Of a stretch of DNA of 64,000 bases, positions 43,563-52,311 are shown one piece after another. Position 1 is the stretch's first letter; every line of letters begins with the position of its first letter. A model generated the notes under the pieces. That model searched no databases and was not told the DNA's origin. It saw only the letters and a program-made list of their open reading frames with translations. The DNA is taken from NCBI GenBank assembly GCA_900542635.1, contig UQOJ01000002.1:1-64000 (forward strand). The letters are read 5' to 3'. Made by a program: the position numbers and the translations under genes. The stretch is from an uncultured Collinsella sp. (GTDB lineage Bacteria; Actinomycetota; Coriobacteriia; Coriobacteriales; Coriobacteriaceae).

Positions 43563-44402
43563 ATGGGAGCCGTCCACGTTCGCACGCCTAAGAACTTTGT
43601 GCTCGAGGAGCGCCTGGAGCGCTACGCCGATGCGATTGAGACGAACCCCGAGGCCTATGCCGGAGATTGGCGTGAAGTCTGTGCACCAGTTGGCAGCAAG
43701 CCATTCGAACACCTTCACCTGGATCTTGGCTGCGGCAAGGGAACGTATCTTGTAGAGCGCGCGGCCCACGAGCCAAACACGCTCTTTATCGGCATGGACC
43801 AGGAGCCCATCTGCATCGCCTATGCCGCACAGAAAATCTGCGAGCATGAACTGACCAACGCACTCGTTCTGCCTCGAGGCGCCGCATCGCTGCCGCAGCT
43901 ATTTGCCACAGGCGAGCTCGATGCCATCACCATCAACTTTCCCACGCCGCAGCCCAAGGCCAAGTACGCCAAAAAGCGCCTCGTCCATGTCGACCATCTG
44001 ATGCTCTATCGCCCGCTCTTTGCAGCCGGCGCCACCGTAACGCTGCGAACCGACAGCAAACCGTTGCGCGATTACGCCCTGGGACAGTTTGCCGCAGCCG
44101 GCTACGATACGCTTTGGGTAAGTGACGACGTCCGCCGCGACCATCCCGAGCATCCCGAGACCGAATATGAATGCCGCACGCGCGAGATGGGCGCCGCCGT
44201 CTATGGCATTTGCGCTACGCCCGGCGCGGAACCCATCGAAGAGCAGCTCGCGGCGGGCCGCGCGCAGGAGCAAAGCCTTGCCTGCTACCTGCCCGAAAAC
44301 CTCGATGAGCTCACCTACGTGCCTCTCGGCATGGAAGAGGCCGTCGAGAACTTCAGAAACCGTGCCCGCAAGGGCAAGAAGCGCCTGCCGCAAGAGTCCT
44401 AG
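43563..44402 (+). CDS. trmB: tRNA (guanine-N7-)-methyltransferase TrmB
   Basis: A 279-residue TrmB, methylating G46 of tRNA with SAM. The SAM motif is LDLGCGKGTYLVERA (about 53-67), followed by FIGMDQEPICIA and the family signature INFPTPQPKAKYAKKRLVH, corresponding to FPDPWPKxxHxKRR of well-studied TrmB with a Thr-Gln substitution. The C-terminus extends about 50 residues beyond the usual end (EEQLAAGRAQEQSLACYLPENLDELTYVPLGMEEAV...). AGGAG four bases upstream supports the ATG at 43563. It is followed by the repeat element at 44468. Confidence 0.88.
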   Translation: MGAVHVRTPKNFVLEERLERYADAIETNPEAYAGDWREVCAPVGSKPFEHLHLDLGCGKGTYLVERAAHEPNTLFIGMDQEPICIAYAAQKICEHELTNALVLPRGAASLPQLFATGELDAITINFPTPQPKAKYAKKRLVHVDHLMLYRPLFAAGATVTLRTDSKPLRDYALGQFAAAGYDTLWVSDDVRRDHPEHPETEYECRTREMGAAVYGICATPGAEPIEEQLAAGRAQEQSLACYLPENLDELTYVPLGMEEAVENFRNRARKGKKRLPQES

Positions 44403-44467
44403 GGGCTTCTGATGGTCGCGGCGTCAGCAAATAAGCGCGAATAGGCGCCAGCAAACAACCCTCAAAC

Positions 44468-44590
44468 CTAAGTGAGTAGACTTTTTTGCAATAGCCAAGC
44501 ACGACCCGCATAACGAAAACTAAAACCGCAGATAGAACCCTTGTGCAAAATCCATGTGCTCGCGACATCGCAAAAAGTCTACTCACTTAG
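44468..44590 (+). repeat. 123-bp inverted-repeat element, copy 1
   Basis: The ends are perfect inverted repeats: CTAAGTGAGTAGACTTTT at the left and its complement at the right. The interior shares the pattern AACCGCAG-N-TA and CTTGT with copies 2 and 3 in the same orientation. The length is exactly 123 bases. No open frame is present. It lies between trmB and the DUF3516 helicase. Confidence 0.85.
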
Positions 44591-44711
44591 CTGGCAACTG
44601 CACCAAACGGCCGGGCAGAACGCCCATTTCCTGCATTTTCTTGCCTGCAAACGCATCGATGCGCCGCTACGCCATAATAGTTGGCGGACAATCGCGAGAG
44701 AAAGCAACCAC
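44591..44711 (+). promoter_or_regulatory. Leader region of the DUF3516 helicase gene
   Basis: With the repeat, this fills a 309-base gap without genes. CATAAT at 44673-44678 is a possible -10 box 34 bases before the start codon, beside a GCATCGATGC palindrome; no convincing -35 box was found. Confidence 0.35.
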
Positions 44712-47393
44712 ATGGCACAGACCACGACAGATACCGCCGCCAGCACCGTCTCCGGCGCCGGCGCCGCCAGCTCATTCTCGGGCGGCACGGGAACCGAAGC
44801 CGAGTTTGGCTCGCTCGGCGCGCTCTCCCCCACCTGGTGGGAGCCCGAGGACGGCAGCGAGCCCGAACCGTGGCTCACGCCCGATCAAGCCTTCGAACGC
44901 TTCTTTGAATGGACGAGCGATCGCGGCATTGAACTGTGGGATCACCAAGAAGAGGCCCTCATGGACCTGGCTGCCGGCGATCACGTCATTTTAGGCACAC
45001 CGACCGGATCGGGTAAATCGCTCGTCGCGCTGGGCATGCTCTTTATGGGCATGGCGCAGGGCAAGCGCTGCTACTACACGGCTCCCATCAAGGCTCTGGT
45101 CAGCGAGAAGTTTTTCGACCTTGTGCAGGTGCTCGGCCGCGATAACGTAGGCATGATTACCGGCGACACGCATATCAACACCAAGGCACCCGTCATCTGC
45201 TGCACGGCAGAGATCCTTGCCAACGACGCACTGCGCGAGAGCGAAGATGCCGACGTGGGCTGCGTGGCCATGGACGAGTTCCACTACTTTGCCGACCCCG
45301 ACCGCGGTTGGGCTTGGCAGGTGCCGCTGCTCACCCTGCCCCACACGCAATTCATGCTCATGAGCGCCACGCTCGGCGATGTCACTGCCATCGCCGCCTC
45401 ACTCGAGGAACACACCGGTGCTACCTGCGACTTGGTCGTCGATGCCCCGCGCCCCGTGCCGCTGAGCTACGACTACGTGACGACCTCCCTCGAGGGCACG
45501 GTCGAGCTCGCCATGCGCCGCGGCGAGGCCCCGCTCTATATCGTGCACTTTAGCCAGGATGCCGCCCTTGCAACGGCACAGTCGCTCGCCAATTTTGGCA
45601 TCGCCAGCAAGGAGCAGCGCGAGGCCATCAAAGAAGCGGCAAAGGGGACGAGCTTCTCCACGGCCTTTGGTAAGATTCTCAAACGCCTGCTTGGATGCGG
45701 CGTCGGCGTGCACCATGCCGGCATGTTGCCGCGCTATCGCCTGCTGGTGGAGCGCCTGGCGCAGCAGGGCCTGCTGCCCGTCATCTGCGGCACCGATACG
45801 CTCGGCGTCGGCATCAACGTACCCATCCACACCGTGGTACTCACCGCGCTCACCAAGTTCGACGGCTACAAGATGCGTCGCCTGCGCGCCCGCGAGTTCC
45901 ATCAGATTGCCGGTCGCGCCGGCCGCTCGGGCTTCGATACCGAGGGCATGGTCATCGCCGAGGCCCCGGAGCACGAGATCGAGAACGCCAAACTCATGGC
46001 CAAGGCGGGCGACGACCCCAAGAAGCTCCGCAAGATTAAAAAGAAGAAGGCCCCCGAGGGCTTTGTCACCTGGAACAAGCAGACCTTTGAGCGCCTGATC
46101 GAGACGCAGCCCGAGACGCTCAAGCCGCGCCTTCGCATCACGCACTCCATGGTGATTAGCGTGGTCGAGCAGGGCGGCGATGCCCGAGTCCGCGTACACG
46201 ACCTCATCGAGACGAGCTTGCAGACCCCCGAGGAAAAGGCCAAGCTCGAGGTTCGCGCCGACGAAATCTTCGCCACGCTCATCGATTCCGGCGTCGTCGT
46301 TCGCACCGAGGTGCCGCCCGCGTCCGACGCCCCGACTGACGCCGCGCCAGACATCGACTATGCACTGACGGTCGATCTGCCCGAGGACTTTGCGCTCGAC
46401 CAGCCGCTCTCGCCGTTTTTGCTTGCCGCGCTGGAGCTGCTCGACCCCGAGAGTGAGACCTATACCATGGATCTAATCTCAATGGTCGAGGCAACGCTCG
46501 AGGATCCCAAGCAGGTGCTGCGCGCGCAGGAGCGCGCCGCGCGCGACCGCGCTATGGCCGAGGTGAAAGCCGACGGCGTCGAATATGAGGAACGCTTGGA
46601 GCGCATCCAGGATGTCACCTACGAAAAGCCGCTCGAGGATTTGCTCGATGCCGCCTTCGACAAGTACTGCCAGGAAGTACCTTGGGCCAACGACTACCAG
46701 CTCTCGCCCAAGAGCGTCCTGCGCGACATGTTGGAGAGCGCGAGCGACTTTAAGGGCTATATCCAAAAGCTCGGCATCGCCCGCTCCGAGGGCATTCTGC
46801 TGCGCTACCTAGCCGAGGCCTACCGCTCCCTCGATCGCACCGTGCCCATTGAGAAGCGCGATGAGCGCTTGCGCGACATCATTTCGTGGCTCGGCTTTGT
46901 GGTACGCTCGGTCGACTCGAGCCTGGTGGACGAGTGGGAGAACGCCGGCAACCCGGCGGCCCTCGACGCCGCGCCGCCGCAGGGCATCGACGAGGTCGTT
47001 GCGGACCGTCGCGGCTGCACGCTGCTGGTGCGCAACGCACTCTTCCGCCGCGTGACCCTTGCCGCCCGCGAGCACGTTCGCGACCTGGGCGAACTCGACG
47101 AGGACTGGGGCATGAGCGAGGTCCGCTGGCAAAAGGCGCTCGATGCCTACCATGAGCAGCACGAGGAAATCCTCACCGACGGAGATGCCCGCAGCGCCGC
47201 GATGTTTACCATCGACGGGAGCGACGAGAAGACCGATCACGTGTGGCACGTGCACCAGATTTTTGCCGACGAGGATGGCGACCACGACTTTGGCATCATG
47301 GGCGATGTCGACCTGGATGCCACGCAAGACGGCGGCGAGGTCATCTTCAAAAACTACCGCGTCGGCTTTATCGAGGACCTGCTCGAGGACTAG
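44712..47393 (+). CDS. DUF3516-type DEAD/DEAH box RNA/DNA helicase
   Basis: An 893-residue superfamily 2 helicase. Motif I is GTPTGSGKS (about 95-103), motif II DEFH (188-191), motif III SAT in LMSATLGDV, motif V GTDTLGVGINVP and motif VI HQIAGRAGRSG. The Ser/Gly/Ala-rich start (1-40) is low complexity. The long C-terminal half (about 460-893), with KKKKAPEGFVTW and FIEDLLED at the end, fits the DUF3516 group related to Ski2/Mtr4-like RNA helicases. AGAAAG lies nine bases before the ATG at 44712. An RNA turnover role is inferred from family resemblance only. Confidence 0.88.
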   Translation: MAQTTTDTAASTVSGAGAASSFSGGTGTEAEFGSLGALSPTWWEPEDGSEPEPWLTPDQAFERFFEWTSDRGIELWDHQEEALMDLAAGDHVILGTPTGSGKSLVALGMLFMGMAQGKRCYYTAPIKALVSEKFFDLVQVLGRDNVGMITGDTHINTKAPVICCTAEILANDALRESEDADVGCVAMDEFHYFADPDRGWAWQVPLLTLPHTQFMLMSATLGDVTAIAASLEEHTGATCDLVVDAPRPVPLSYDYVTTSLEGTVELAMRRGEAPLYIVHFSQDAALATAQSLANFGIASKEQREAIKEAAKGTSFSTAFGKILKRLLGCGVGVHHAGMLPRYRLLVERLAQQGLLPVICGTDTLGVGINVPIHTVVLTALTKFDGYKMRRLRAREFHQIAGRAGRSGFDTEGMVIAEAPEHEIENAKLMAKAGDDPKKLRKIKKKKAPEGFVTWNKQTFERLIETQPETLKPRLRITHSMVISVVEQGGDARVRVHDLIETSLQTPEEKAKLEVRADEIFATLIDSGVVVRTEVPPASDAPTDAAPDIDYALTVDLPEDFALDQPLSPFLLAALELLDPESETYTMDLISMVEATLEDPKQVLRAQERAARDRAMAEVKADGVEYEERLERIQDVTYEKPLEDLLDAAFDKYCQEVPWANDYQLSPKSVLRDMLESASDFKGYIQKLGIARSEGILLRYLAEAYRSLDRTVPIEKRDERLRDIISWLGFVVRSVDSSLVDEWENAGNPAALDAAPPQGIDEVVADRRGCTLLVRNALFRRVTLAAREHVRDLGELDEDWGMSEVRWQKALDAYHEQHEEILTDGDARSAAMFTIDGSDEKTDHVWHVHQIFADEDGDHDFGIMGDVDLDATQDGGEVIFKNYRVGFIEDLLED

Positions 47394-47410
47394 CCGTACA
47401 TACTGGAACG

Positions 47411-47448
47411 AAGCGGGGCCGTTGGCAATATCGCCAGCGGCCCCGCTT
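47411..47448. terminator. Bidirectional terminator between DUF3516 and DUF2130 genes
   Basis: AAGCGGGGCCG paired with CGGCCCCGCTT, with a nested GGC/GCC hairpin; TTTT follows on the plus strand. It lies between the two convergent genes. Confidence 0.85.
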
Positions 47449-47467
47449 TTGCACTATACGCTATCCC

Positions 47468-49225
47468 CTACTCGGCATCCTCGACCTCATACGAATCCGC
47501 CTCGGCGGGCTCATCGTTTGCCCCTGTCGCAGCCCCGCGCGCCTCGTCAAACGCCGCCTTCATGGTCTTGTTGCCCCAGGTGAGCTTGCGAATGGTAAGA
47601 TCGTCGGCCTTCTTGTTGGCTAGACGTAAATTGTTCTCGGAGGACAGCAATGCCTCCTTGGTTTTCTGCAGATGGCTAATCGTCTTGTCAATCTCCTCGA
47701 TCGCCGTCTGGAACTTACGGCTCGCAAGCTCATAGTTGCGGCCGAAGTCGTTCTTGAACTTCTCCATCTTGGCCTCGAAGTTCGTGACGTCGATGTTCTG
47801 TTGCTTGTACTCCGCCAGCTCCTGCTTATAGCGCAGCGAACCCATGGCGGCGTTGCGCAGCAGCGTGATCATGGGAATGAAGAACTGCGGGCGGATCACG
47901 TACATCTTCTCATAGCGGTAACTCACGTCGACTATCCCTGCGTTATAGAGCTCGCTTTCGGGCTCGAGCAGTGTGCAGAGCACCGCGTACTCACAGCCTT
48001 TCTGGCGACGATCGTGATCGAGTTTCTTAAAGAAGTCCTCGTTTTTGTGCTTGGTCGCGGTCTCGTCGTTCTCGTTTTTCATCTCGAACATAATCGAAAT
48101 GACCTCGTTACCGCTTGCGTCGCACTCGCGGAAGATAAAGTCGCCCTTGGTGCCCTCGGACGCATCGTTATCCTTCTCGAAGTACGCGTTAGGAAACGCC
48201 GTCATGCGCAGACGGTTAAACTCGGTCTCGCAGTGCTGCTCGAGCGACTCGCCCACCATCTTGGTGGACAGGCGGACCTTCATGTCCTTAAGGCGCTCAA
48301 TCTCTTCGTCCTTGTAGCGAATCAGGTCATCGCTCGCGCGCTTGGCCTGCGCAAGCTCGAGCTCGTGTGCCGCCTTGACCTGTTCCTCGCGAGAATCGCG
48401 CACCGCCAGCTCGCTCGTCAGTTTGGCACGCGCCTCATCGCGCTCTCGCTCCGCCGCGGCGACCGCCTCTGACAGGTTCATTTTTGCCATCAGTTCCTGC
48501 TCGCGCAGCTGGGCACGCAGGCCCTCGGCCTCTTGCTCGGACTGAGCCTTTGCGGCGGAAAACTTCTCTTGCACCTTCGCGCGATAGTCAGCAAACGCGC
48601 GCTCGGCCTCGCTGCGAGCGGCATCGAGCTCACGCTGCGACTCTGCCGCGGCAGCGGCAAGCGCCATCTCCTGGGCCTTGTCCGCCGCGGCAAGCCTGGC
48701 CTGCAGCTCGGCAATCTGAGCGTCGCGTGCAGCTAAATCGTTTTGAGCAGCGTTGCGCGCCGCCGACTCGGCAAGCTTTGCTTCGTCATCTTTGCGCCCA
48801 AGCTGCGCACGCAGGCTATCAATCTCACGCTGGAGTTCGGCATTCTCTTTTTGAGCATTGGCTCGTGCCTCAACCGCCGCGCGCTGGCTTGCACTCTCGC
48901 GCTCTGCGGCAGCGCCCTCGAGCTTAGCGCGCAGCTCGGCAAGCTCAGCATCGCGCTTGGCAACCTCTTGCGCCAGTTTCTGATCCGCAGTGTTCTTCTG
49001 CTCGACAAGCTGAGCGTCGCGTTGAGACTCCGCCTCCTGCAGGGCAGACGCCGAACGCGAACGCTCAAGCTCCAGCGCCTGCTCGCCCTCGCGTCGAGCC
49101 GCCGCTACGCGCTCATCAAGATCGCGCGAGAACTCGGCATCGCGCACTTGCTTGACGATATCCGCATAGCCGGACGCATCGACCTTAAAAACTTCGCCGC
49201 AATGCGGGCACTTGATCTCGTTCAT
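47468..49225 (-). CDS. DUF2130 coiled-coil protein
   Basis: A 585-residue protein. It starts with a zinc-ribbon-like CPHCGEVF, then has a very long charged coiled coil (about 25-320, rich in Ala/Glu/Arg/Gln), and ends with a globular DUF2130 domain (about 320-520) with [62 protein letters not shown] and [20 protein letters not shown]. The E-x-K arrangement in the domain (FEMKNE) resembles restriction-endonuclease-like folds, so nuclease activity has been suspected for the family but is not known to me as proven. GAGGAG precedes the ATG by six bases. Confidence 0.88.
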   Translation of the reverse strand: MNEIKCPHCGEVFKVDASGYADIVKQVRDAEFSRDLDERVAAARREGEQALELERSRSASALQEAESQRDAQLVEQKNTADQKLAQEVAKRDAELAELRAKLEGAAAERESASQRAAVEARANAQKENAELQREIDSLRAQLGRKDDEAKLAESAARNAAQNDLAARDAQIAELQARLAAADKAQEMALAAAAAESQRELDAARSEAERAFADYRAKVQEKFSAAKAQSEQEAEGLRAQLREQELMAKMNLSEAVAAAERERDEARAKLTSELAVRDSREEQVKAAHELELAQAKRASDDLIRYKDEEIERLKDMKVRLSTKMVGESLEQHCETEFNRLRMTAFPNAYFEKDNDASEGTKGDFIFRECDASGNEVISIMFEMKNENDETATKHKNEDFFKKLDHDRRQKGCEYAVLCTLLEPESELYNAGIVDVSYRYEKMYVIRPQFFIPMITLLRNAAMGSLRYKQELAEYKQQNIDVTNFEAKMEKFKNDFGRNYELASRKFQTAIEEIDKTISHLQKTKEALLSSENNLRLANKKADDLTIRKLTWGNKTMKAAFDEARGAATGANDEPAEADSYEVEDAE

Positions 49226-49289
49226 AGCAGCTCCTCGATGGACGCAAATTTCAACCGCCTACACTCTACCGCGCCACGCGGACAAAAAA

Positions 49290-49318
49290 GGCGCCGCCGC
49301 CATAATGGCAACGGCGCC
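49290..49318 (-). terminator. Terminator after the metallophosphoesterase gene
   Basis: GGCGCCG paired with CGGCGCC (49290-49296, 49312-49318) with an inner GCC/GGC hairpin; on the minus strand TTTTTT follows. Confidence 0.8.
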
Positions 49319-49320
49319 AG

Positions 49321-49357
49321 AACCACCACAAAGGTGCCTGTCCCCTTTGTGGTGGTT
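49321..49357. repeat. Palindromic unit with CCTGTCCC loop
   Basis: A perfect 14-base stem (AACCACCACAAAGG with CCTTTGTGGTGGTT) and a nine-base loop; loop and arm together contain CCTGTCCC, the complement of the GGGACAGG in the palindrome at 35139-35175. It lies just past the metallophosphoesterase gene. Confidence 0.6.
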
Positions 49358-49363
49358 CGAGAA

Positions 49364-49909
49364 TTACAGTCCAAAGAAGCCCAGGATTTGATCGCGGCTT
49401 ACGGGTCTGTAGTCGTTGGCATCAAGGCCAACGTCATAGCGCAGGATCGGGCGCTCGCGATCGCGGTTGCGTGCGTTGGTGCGGTCACCCCTGCTGTGGA
49501 TATGCCCATGCAGCATAATGGCGCCACGTGCCTTGCCGTTCCAGCTGAGCATGGGGTAGTGGCTCATAACCAGACGATGGCCCTTGGCATAGCCGGGAGC
49601 AATCTCCAGGTAATCGCGCACGTCTTCCCAAATTTGCGGGGCGTCGGAATCTTCCCAGTCGCCGTCATGGTTACCGCGGATGAGCGTCGCATTCTTGCAT
49701 TCGATACGCTCGCGCAGGCGCACCGCCTCCGCCATGGGCAAGCGATACGTAAAGTCTCCCAGGATATAGAGGCGGTCGTCCGCAGCCACGCACTCATTGA
49801 TGGCATCGATGACCTTGCGGTTCATCTCCTCGACCGAATCAAACGGTCGATCCATGTCGTGCAAGATATTCGTATCGCCCAGGTGCAGGTCGGCGGTAAA
49901 CCACATCAT
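49364..49909 (-). CDS. Metallophosphoesterase family protein
   Basis: A 181-residue calcineurin-like phosphoesterase. The metal-binding motifs run in order: DLHLG (7-11), GDF (51-53), GNHD (79-82), SHYP near 114 and GHIHSRG near 134. The compact size fits the YfcE-type/RNA or nucleotide phosphodiesterase group without added domains. Two adjacent ATG codons (49909 and 49906) are both usable; GAGGG lies upstream. The preceding minus-strand gene is the 58-residue one at 49976, 66 bases away, so a common transcript with the HIRAN gene is possible. Confidence 0.88.
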   Translation of the reverse strand: MMWFTADLHLGDTNILHDMDRPFDSVEEMNRKVIDAINECVAADDRLYILGDFTYRLPMAEAVRLRERIECKNATLIRGNHDGDWEDSDAPQIWEDVRDYLEIAPGYAKGHRLVMSHYPMLSWNGKARGAIMLHGHIHSRGDRTNARNRDRERPILRYDVGLDANDYRPVSRDQILGFFGL

Positions 49910-49975
49910 CGTCTATGCCCTCATTTCGCAATGCATCCAACTCGTGCTAAGTATACAGACACAGCGATGCGGCGG

Positions 49976-50152
49976 TTAGCCAAAGAGCCCGCCGAACAGT
50001 CCGCGGCGGCGCTTGTCTTGCTTTTTCGAAGCGTCACCCTGAGTTTTCTTGTCCTGCCGTTTCCTACGATCCTGCTCCAACTCATCGTCATCGAGTAGCA
50101 GATCCCACTCAAACGAATCGTCTGTCAGATTGAATAGGTCGTCATCAAACAT
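49976..50152 (-). CDS. Hypothetical 58-residue protein with acidic head and basic tail
   Basis: A short gene with a good ribosome binding site (GGGAGG six bases before the ATG at 50152). The product begins MFDDDLFNLTDDSFEW, is very acidic to about residue 27, then strongly basic (DRRKRQDKKTQ...KKQDKRRR) and ends with GLFGGLFG. No family is recognised. It begins 19 bases after the HIRAN gene stop codon and is followed by the metallophosphoesterase gene on the same strand. Charge segregation suggests an adaptor or nucleic-acid-associated role, which is only a guess. Confidence 0.6.
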   Translation of the reverse strand: MFDDDLFNLTDDSFEWDLLLDDDELEQDRRKRQDKKTQGDASKKQDKRRRGLFGGLFG

Positions 50153-50170
50153 GGCCGCCTCCCTTGCCGA

Positions 50171-50497
50171 CTAGCGAGCATCCACCACATAGAGGCCAAC
50201 GCGCACCTGGTGCCACGGGCTGCGCTCGGGAGCAACCTGTTGCACGCGAGCCTCAAATACGTCCTCGTGGCCGTAATACATCATCAAGGACAGTGGGCCG
50301 ACCTCGTTTCCCGGAACATAGCCAAGCTTGGTGTTGCCGTAATAAATCGCAACCGCCTCAGGGTCATGGGGATTATCGCGCTCGGCACACAGCGTCAGCT
50401 TATCGCCCGCTTTAAGATCGCCCAAGACCAAGGCGCCATCGGCATACTGAAATCCTGCAATGTGAAATGACAGAAGAACACGCGAAGGCTCGTACAT
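50171..50497 (-). CDS. HIRAN-domain protein (108 aa)
   Basis: A stand-alone HIRAN domain. FHIAGFQYADGALVLGDLKAGDKLTL is the first strand region, then AERDNPHDPEAVAIYYGNTKLGYVPGNEVGPL, the most conserved part of the domain (NPxDxxAVxV, LGYVP). HIRAN domains bind free DNA 3' ends in HLTF-type proteins and occur alone in bacteria, sometimes in repair or mobile contexts. GGGGAG precedes the ATG at 50497 by about five bases. It is followed by the 58-residue gene. Confidence 0.85.
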   Translation of the reverse strand: MYEPSRVLLSFHIAGFQYADGALVLGDLKAGDKLTLCAERDNPHDPEAVAIYYGNTKLGYVPGNEVGPLSLMMYYGHEDVFEARVQQVAPERSPWHQVRVGLYVVDAR

Positions 50498-50733
50498 AGC
50501 AACTCCCCTAACGGCCGGATAAACCGGTGTGTAACCTTATTGAGAAGTCTACGGTCCCGTGCGGACACAAATACATCCTGTCTGCGTCCTTCAATCGTTT
50601 GCCTCAACGCTTGCGCGACAGAACGCTTGCAGATAAGATAGGAACACGGATGGCACCCGTTGCCGCGGGTCTTGCCAACTCCGATACACGTTTTCATCGT
50701 GAGAAGTGGCCGTCTTCGCTTACGCGGGGGCGG

Positions 50734-50817
50734 CTATTTCATTCGGCCGATAAACAGACCGAGTTCGATAGCCGCAATCAACAACGCCAATAACGAAATA
50801 ACATCGCTTACGTTCAT
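50734..50817 (-). CDS. Possible 27-residue single-helix membrane peptide
   Basis: From an ATG at 50815-50817 a 27-residue frame encodes one hydrophobic helix (ISLLALLIAAIELGLFIGRMK) with an acidic start and a basic end. GAAGGGA seven bases upstream is a good ribosome binding site, but it lies in a hairpin (TCCCTT-TAG-AAGGGA), which would limit translation. The pattern recalls holin-like or type I toxin peptides. It is flanked by the ALDH terminator on one side and 236 gene-free bases on the other. No antisense partner is proven. Confidence 0.4.
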   Translation of the reverse strand: MNVSDVISLLALLIAAIELGLFIGRMK

Positions 50818-50880
50818 ACCAAATCCCTTCTAAAGGGAGTTGGCCCATCCGTGCTCCATAACAGTAGTCTAACGCAAAAT

Positions 50881-50914
50881 GCAGGTAATAGGAACACTTG
50901 TTCGTATTACCTGC
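50881..50914 (-). terminator. Terminator after the ALDH gene
   Basis: A perfect ten-base stem GCAGGTAATA/TATTACCTGC with an inner GAAC/GTTC hairpin; ATTTTG follows on the minus strand, nine bases past the ALDH stop codon. Confidence 0.75.
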
Positions 50915-50922
50915 GCCCTTTT

Positions 50923-52302
50923 CTAATGCACAAACATGCGCACGAACTTGTGCTTCCAGCTTGCGTAGGGCGCATACCGAAACGGCACGTCCAGCCAAGT
51001 TGCCTTGTTCACGATACCCTTCTTGTGGCTAAACGTATCGAAGCTCTCGCGTCCATGGTACTGCCCCATACCGCTCGCGCCCATGCCGCCAAAGCCCATA
51101 TGGCTCGTAGCCAAGTGCATGATCGTGTCGTTGACACAGCCACCGCCAAAGGGCACGTAGCGCACAAAGCGTTGCTGAACCGCACGATCCTGGCTAAAGA
51201 TATACAGGGCCAGCGGCGTCGGACGATCCGTAATAAACGCTTCGGCCTCGTCTAGGCTCTCAAACGTCAGCACCGGCAAGATGGGACCGAAGATCTCCTC
51301 CTGCATCACGGCGTCAGCGGGGGCCACGCCGTCCAAAATTGTCGGCTCAATCTTGAGCGAAGCCTCGCGCGCGGCACCTCCAAGCACGACCTTATCGGGA
51401 TCGATCAGCCCGCGCGCACGCGCAAAATGCTTGGCGTTGACGATATGTCCGTAATCCTCATTGTCGAGTGGATGTTCGCCAAACATGCGACGGACCTCCT
51501 CCTTGATGAGGCCCAGCAGCTCGTCGTGCACGCGCGTATCGACCAGCAGGTAGTCGGGCGCCACGCAGGTCTGCCCCACGTTGAGCCATTTACCAAAGGC
51601 GATGCGCCGTGCCGCGACCTTCAAGTTTGCCGTCGCATCCACGATGCAGGGACTCTTTCCGCCCAGCTCAAGCGTCACGGGCGTAAGGTTTTTACTTGCG
51701 CGCTCCATGACGAGCTTGCCAACCGGAACGCTACCGGTAAAGAAGATCTTGTCCCAGTGCTCATCGAGCAGCGCTTCGTTCTCGGCGCGCCCGCCCTCGA
51801 CAACCGTCACCAGGCGCGGATCAAATGCCTCATCACAGATTTGCCTGAGCACCGCGCTCGATGCCGGAGCATAGGCGCTCGGCTTGATGACCACGGTATT
51901 GCCCGCGGCAAGGGCGCCAGCGAGCGGCTCGAGCGTCAGCAAAAACGGATAGTTCCAGGGCGCCATGATGAGCGTGACGCCATAGGGCACGGTTTGCGTT
52001 TTACACACGCTCACGGCGTTAGCGAGGTCGCACGGACGCAGGCGCGGACGACTCCATCGGGCCACATGCGCAATCTGATGTCGAATCTCGGAAAGCGATG
52101 TGCCAATCTCGCACATATAGGCCTCGTCATGCGACTTTCCCAAATCGGTCTTGAGCGCATGAGCGATATCGGCCTCGTGGGCCCGCACCGCATCGCGTAA
52201 ACTCACGAGCGCGCGACGTCGAGCATCGACATCAAACGTGGCGTGCGTCTTAAAGTGGGCGCGCTGATCGCCGACGATGCGCGCAATTTCCTCGGTGTTC
52301 AT
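50923..52302 (-). CDS. Aldehyde dehydrogenase (NAD(P)+)
   Basis: A 459-residue class 3-like aldehyde dehydrogenase. The cofactor segment VTLIMAPWNYPFLLTLEPLAGALAAGNTVVIKPS, the GS motif FFTGSVPVGKLV, the catalytic Glu in LELGGKSPCIV and the catalytic Cys in NVGQTCVAPDYLLV are all intact. The C-terminal YVPFGGGCVNDTIMHL and FGGMGASGMGQYHG segments are typical. It oxidises an aldehyde to its acid. It starts nine bases after the stop codon of the iron alcohol dehydrogenase gene, so alcohol to acid (or the reverse) is a likely two-step pathway. The aldehyde substrate is unknown. Confidence 0.92.
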   Translation of the reverse strand: MNTEEIARIVGDQRAHFKTHATFDVDARRRALVSLRDAVRAHEADIAHALKTDLGKSHDEAYMCEIGTSLSEIRHQIAHVARWSRPRLRPCDLANAVSVCKTQTVPYGVTLIMAPWNYPFLLTLEPLAGALAAGNTVVIKPSAYAPASSAVLRQICDEAFDPRLVTVVEGGRAENEALLDEHWDKIFFTGSVPVGKLVMERASKNLTPVTLELGGKSPCIVDATANLKVAARRIAFGKWLNVGQTCVAPDYLLVDTRVHDELLGLIKEEVRRMFGEHPLDNEDYGHIVNAKHFARARGLIDPDKVVLGGAAREASLKIEPTILDGVAPADAVMQEEIFGPILPVLTFESLDEAEAFITDRPTPLALYIFSQDRAVQQRFVRYVPFGGGCVNDTIMHLATSHMGFGGMGASGMGQYHGRESFDTFSHKKGIVNKATWLDVPFRYAPYASWKHKFVRMFVH

Positions 52303-52311
52303 GGCACCCTC

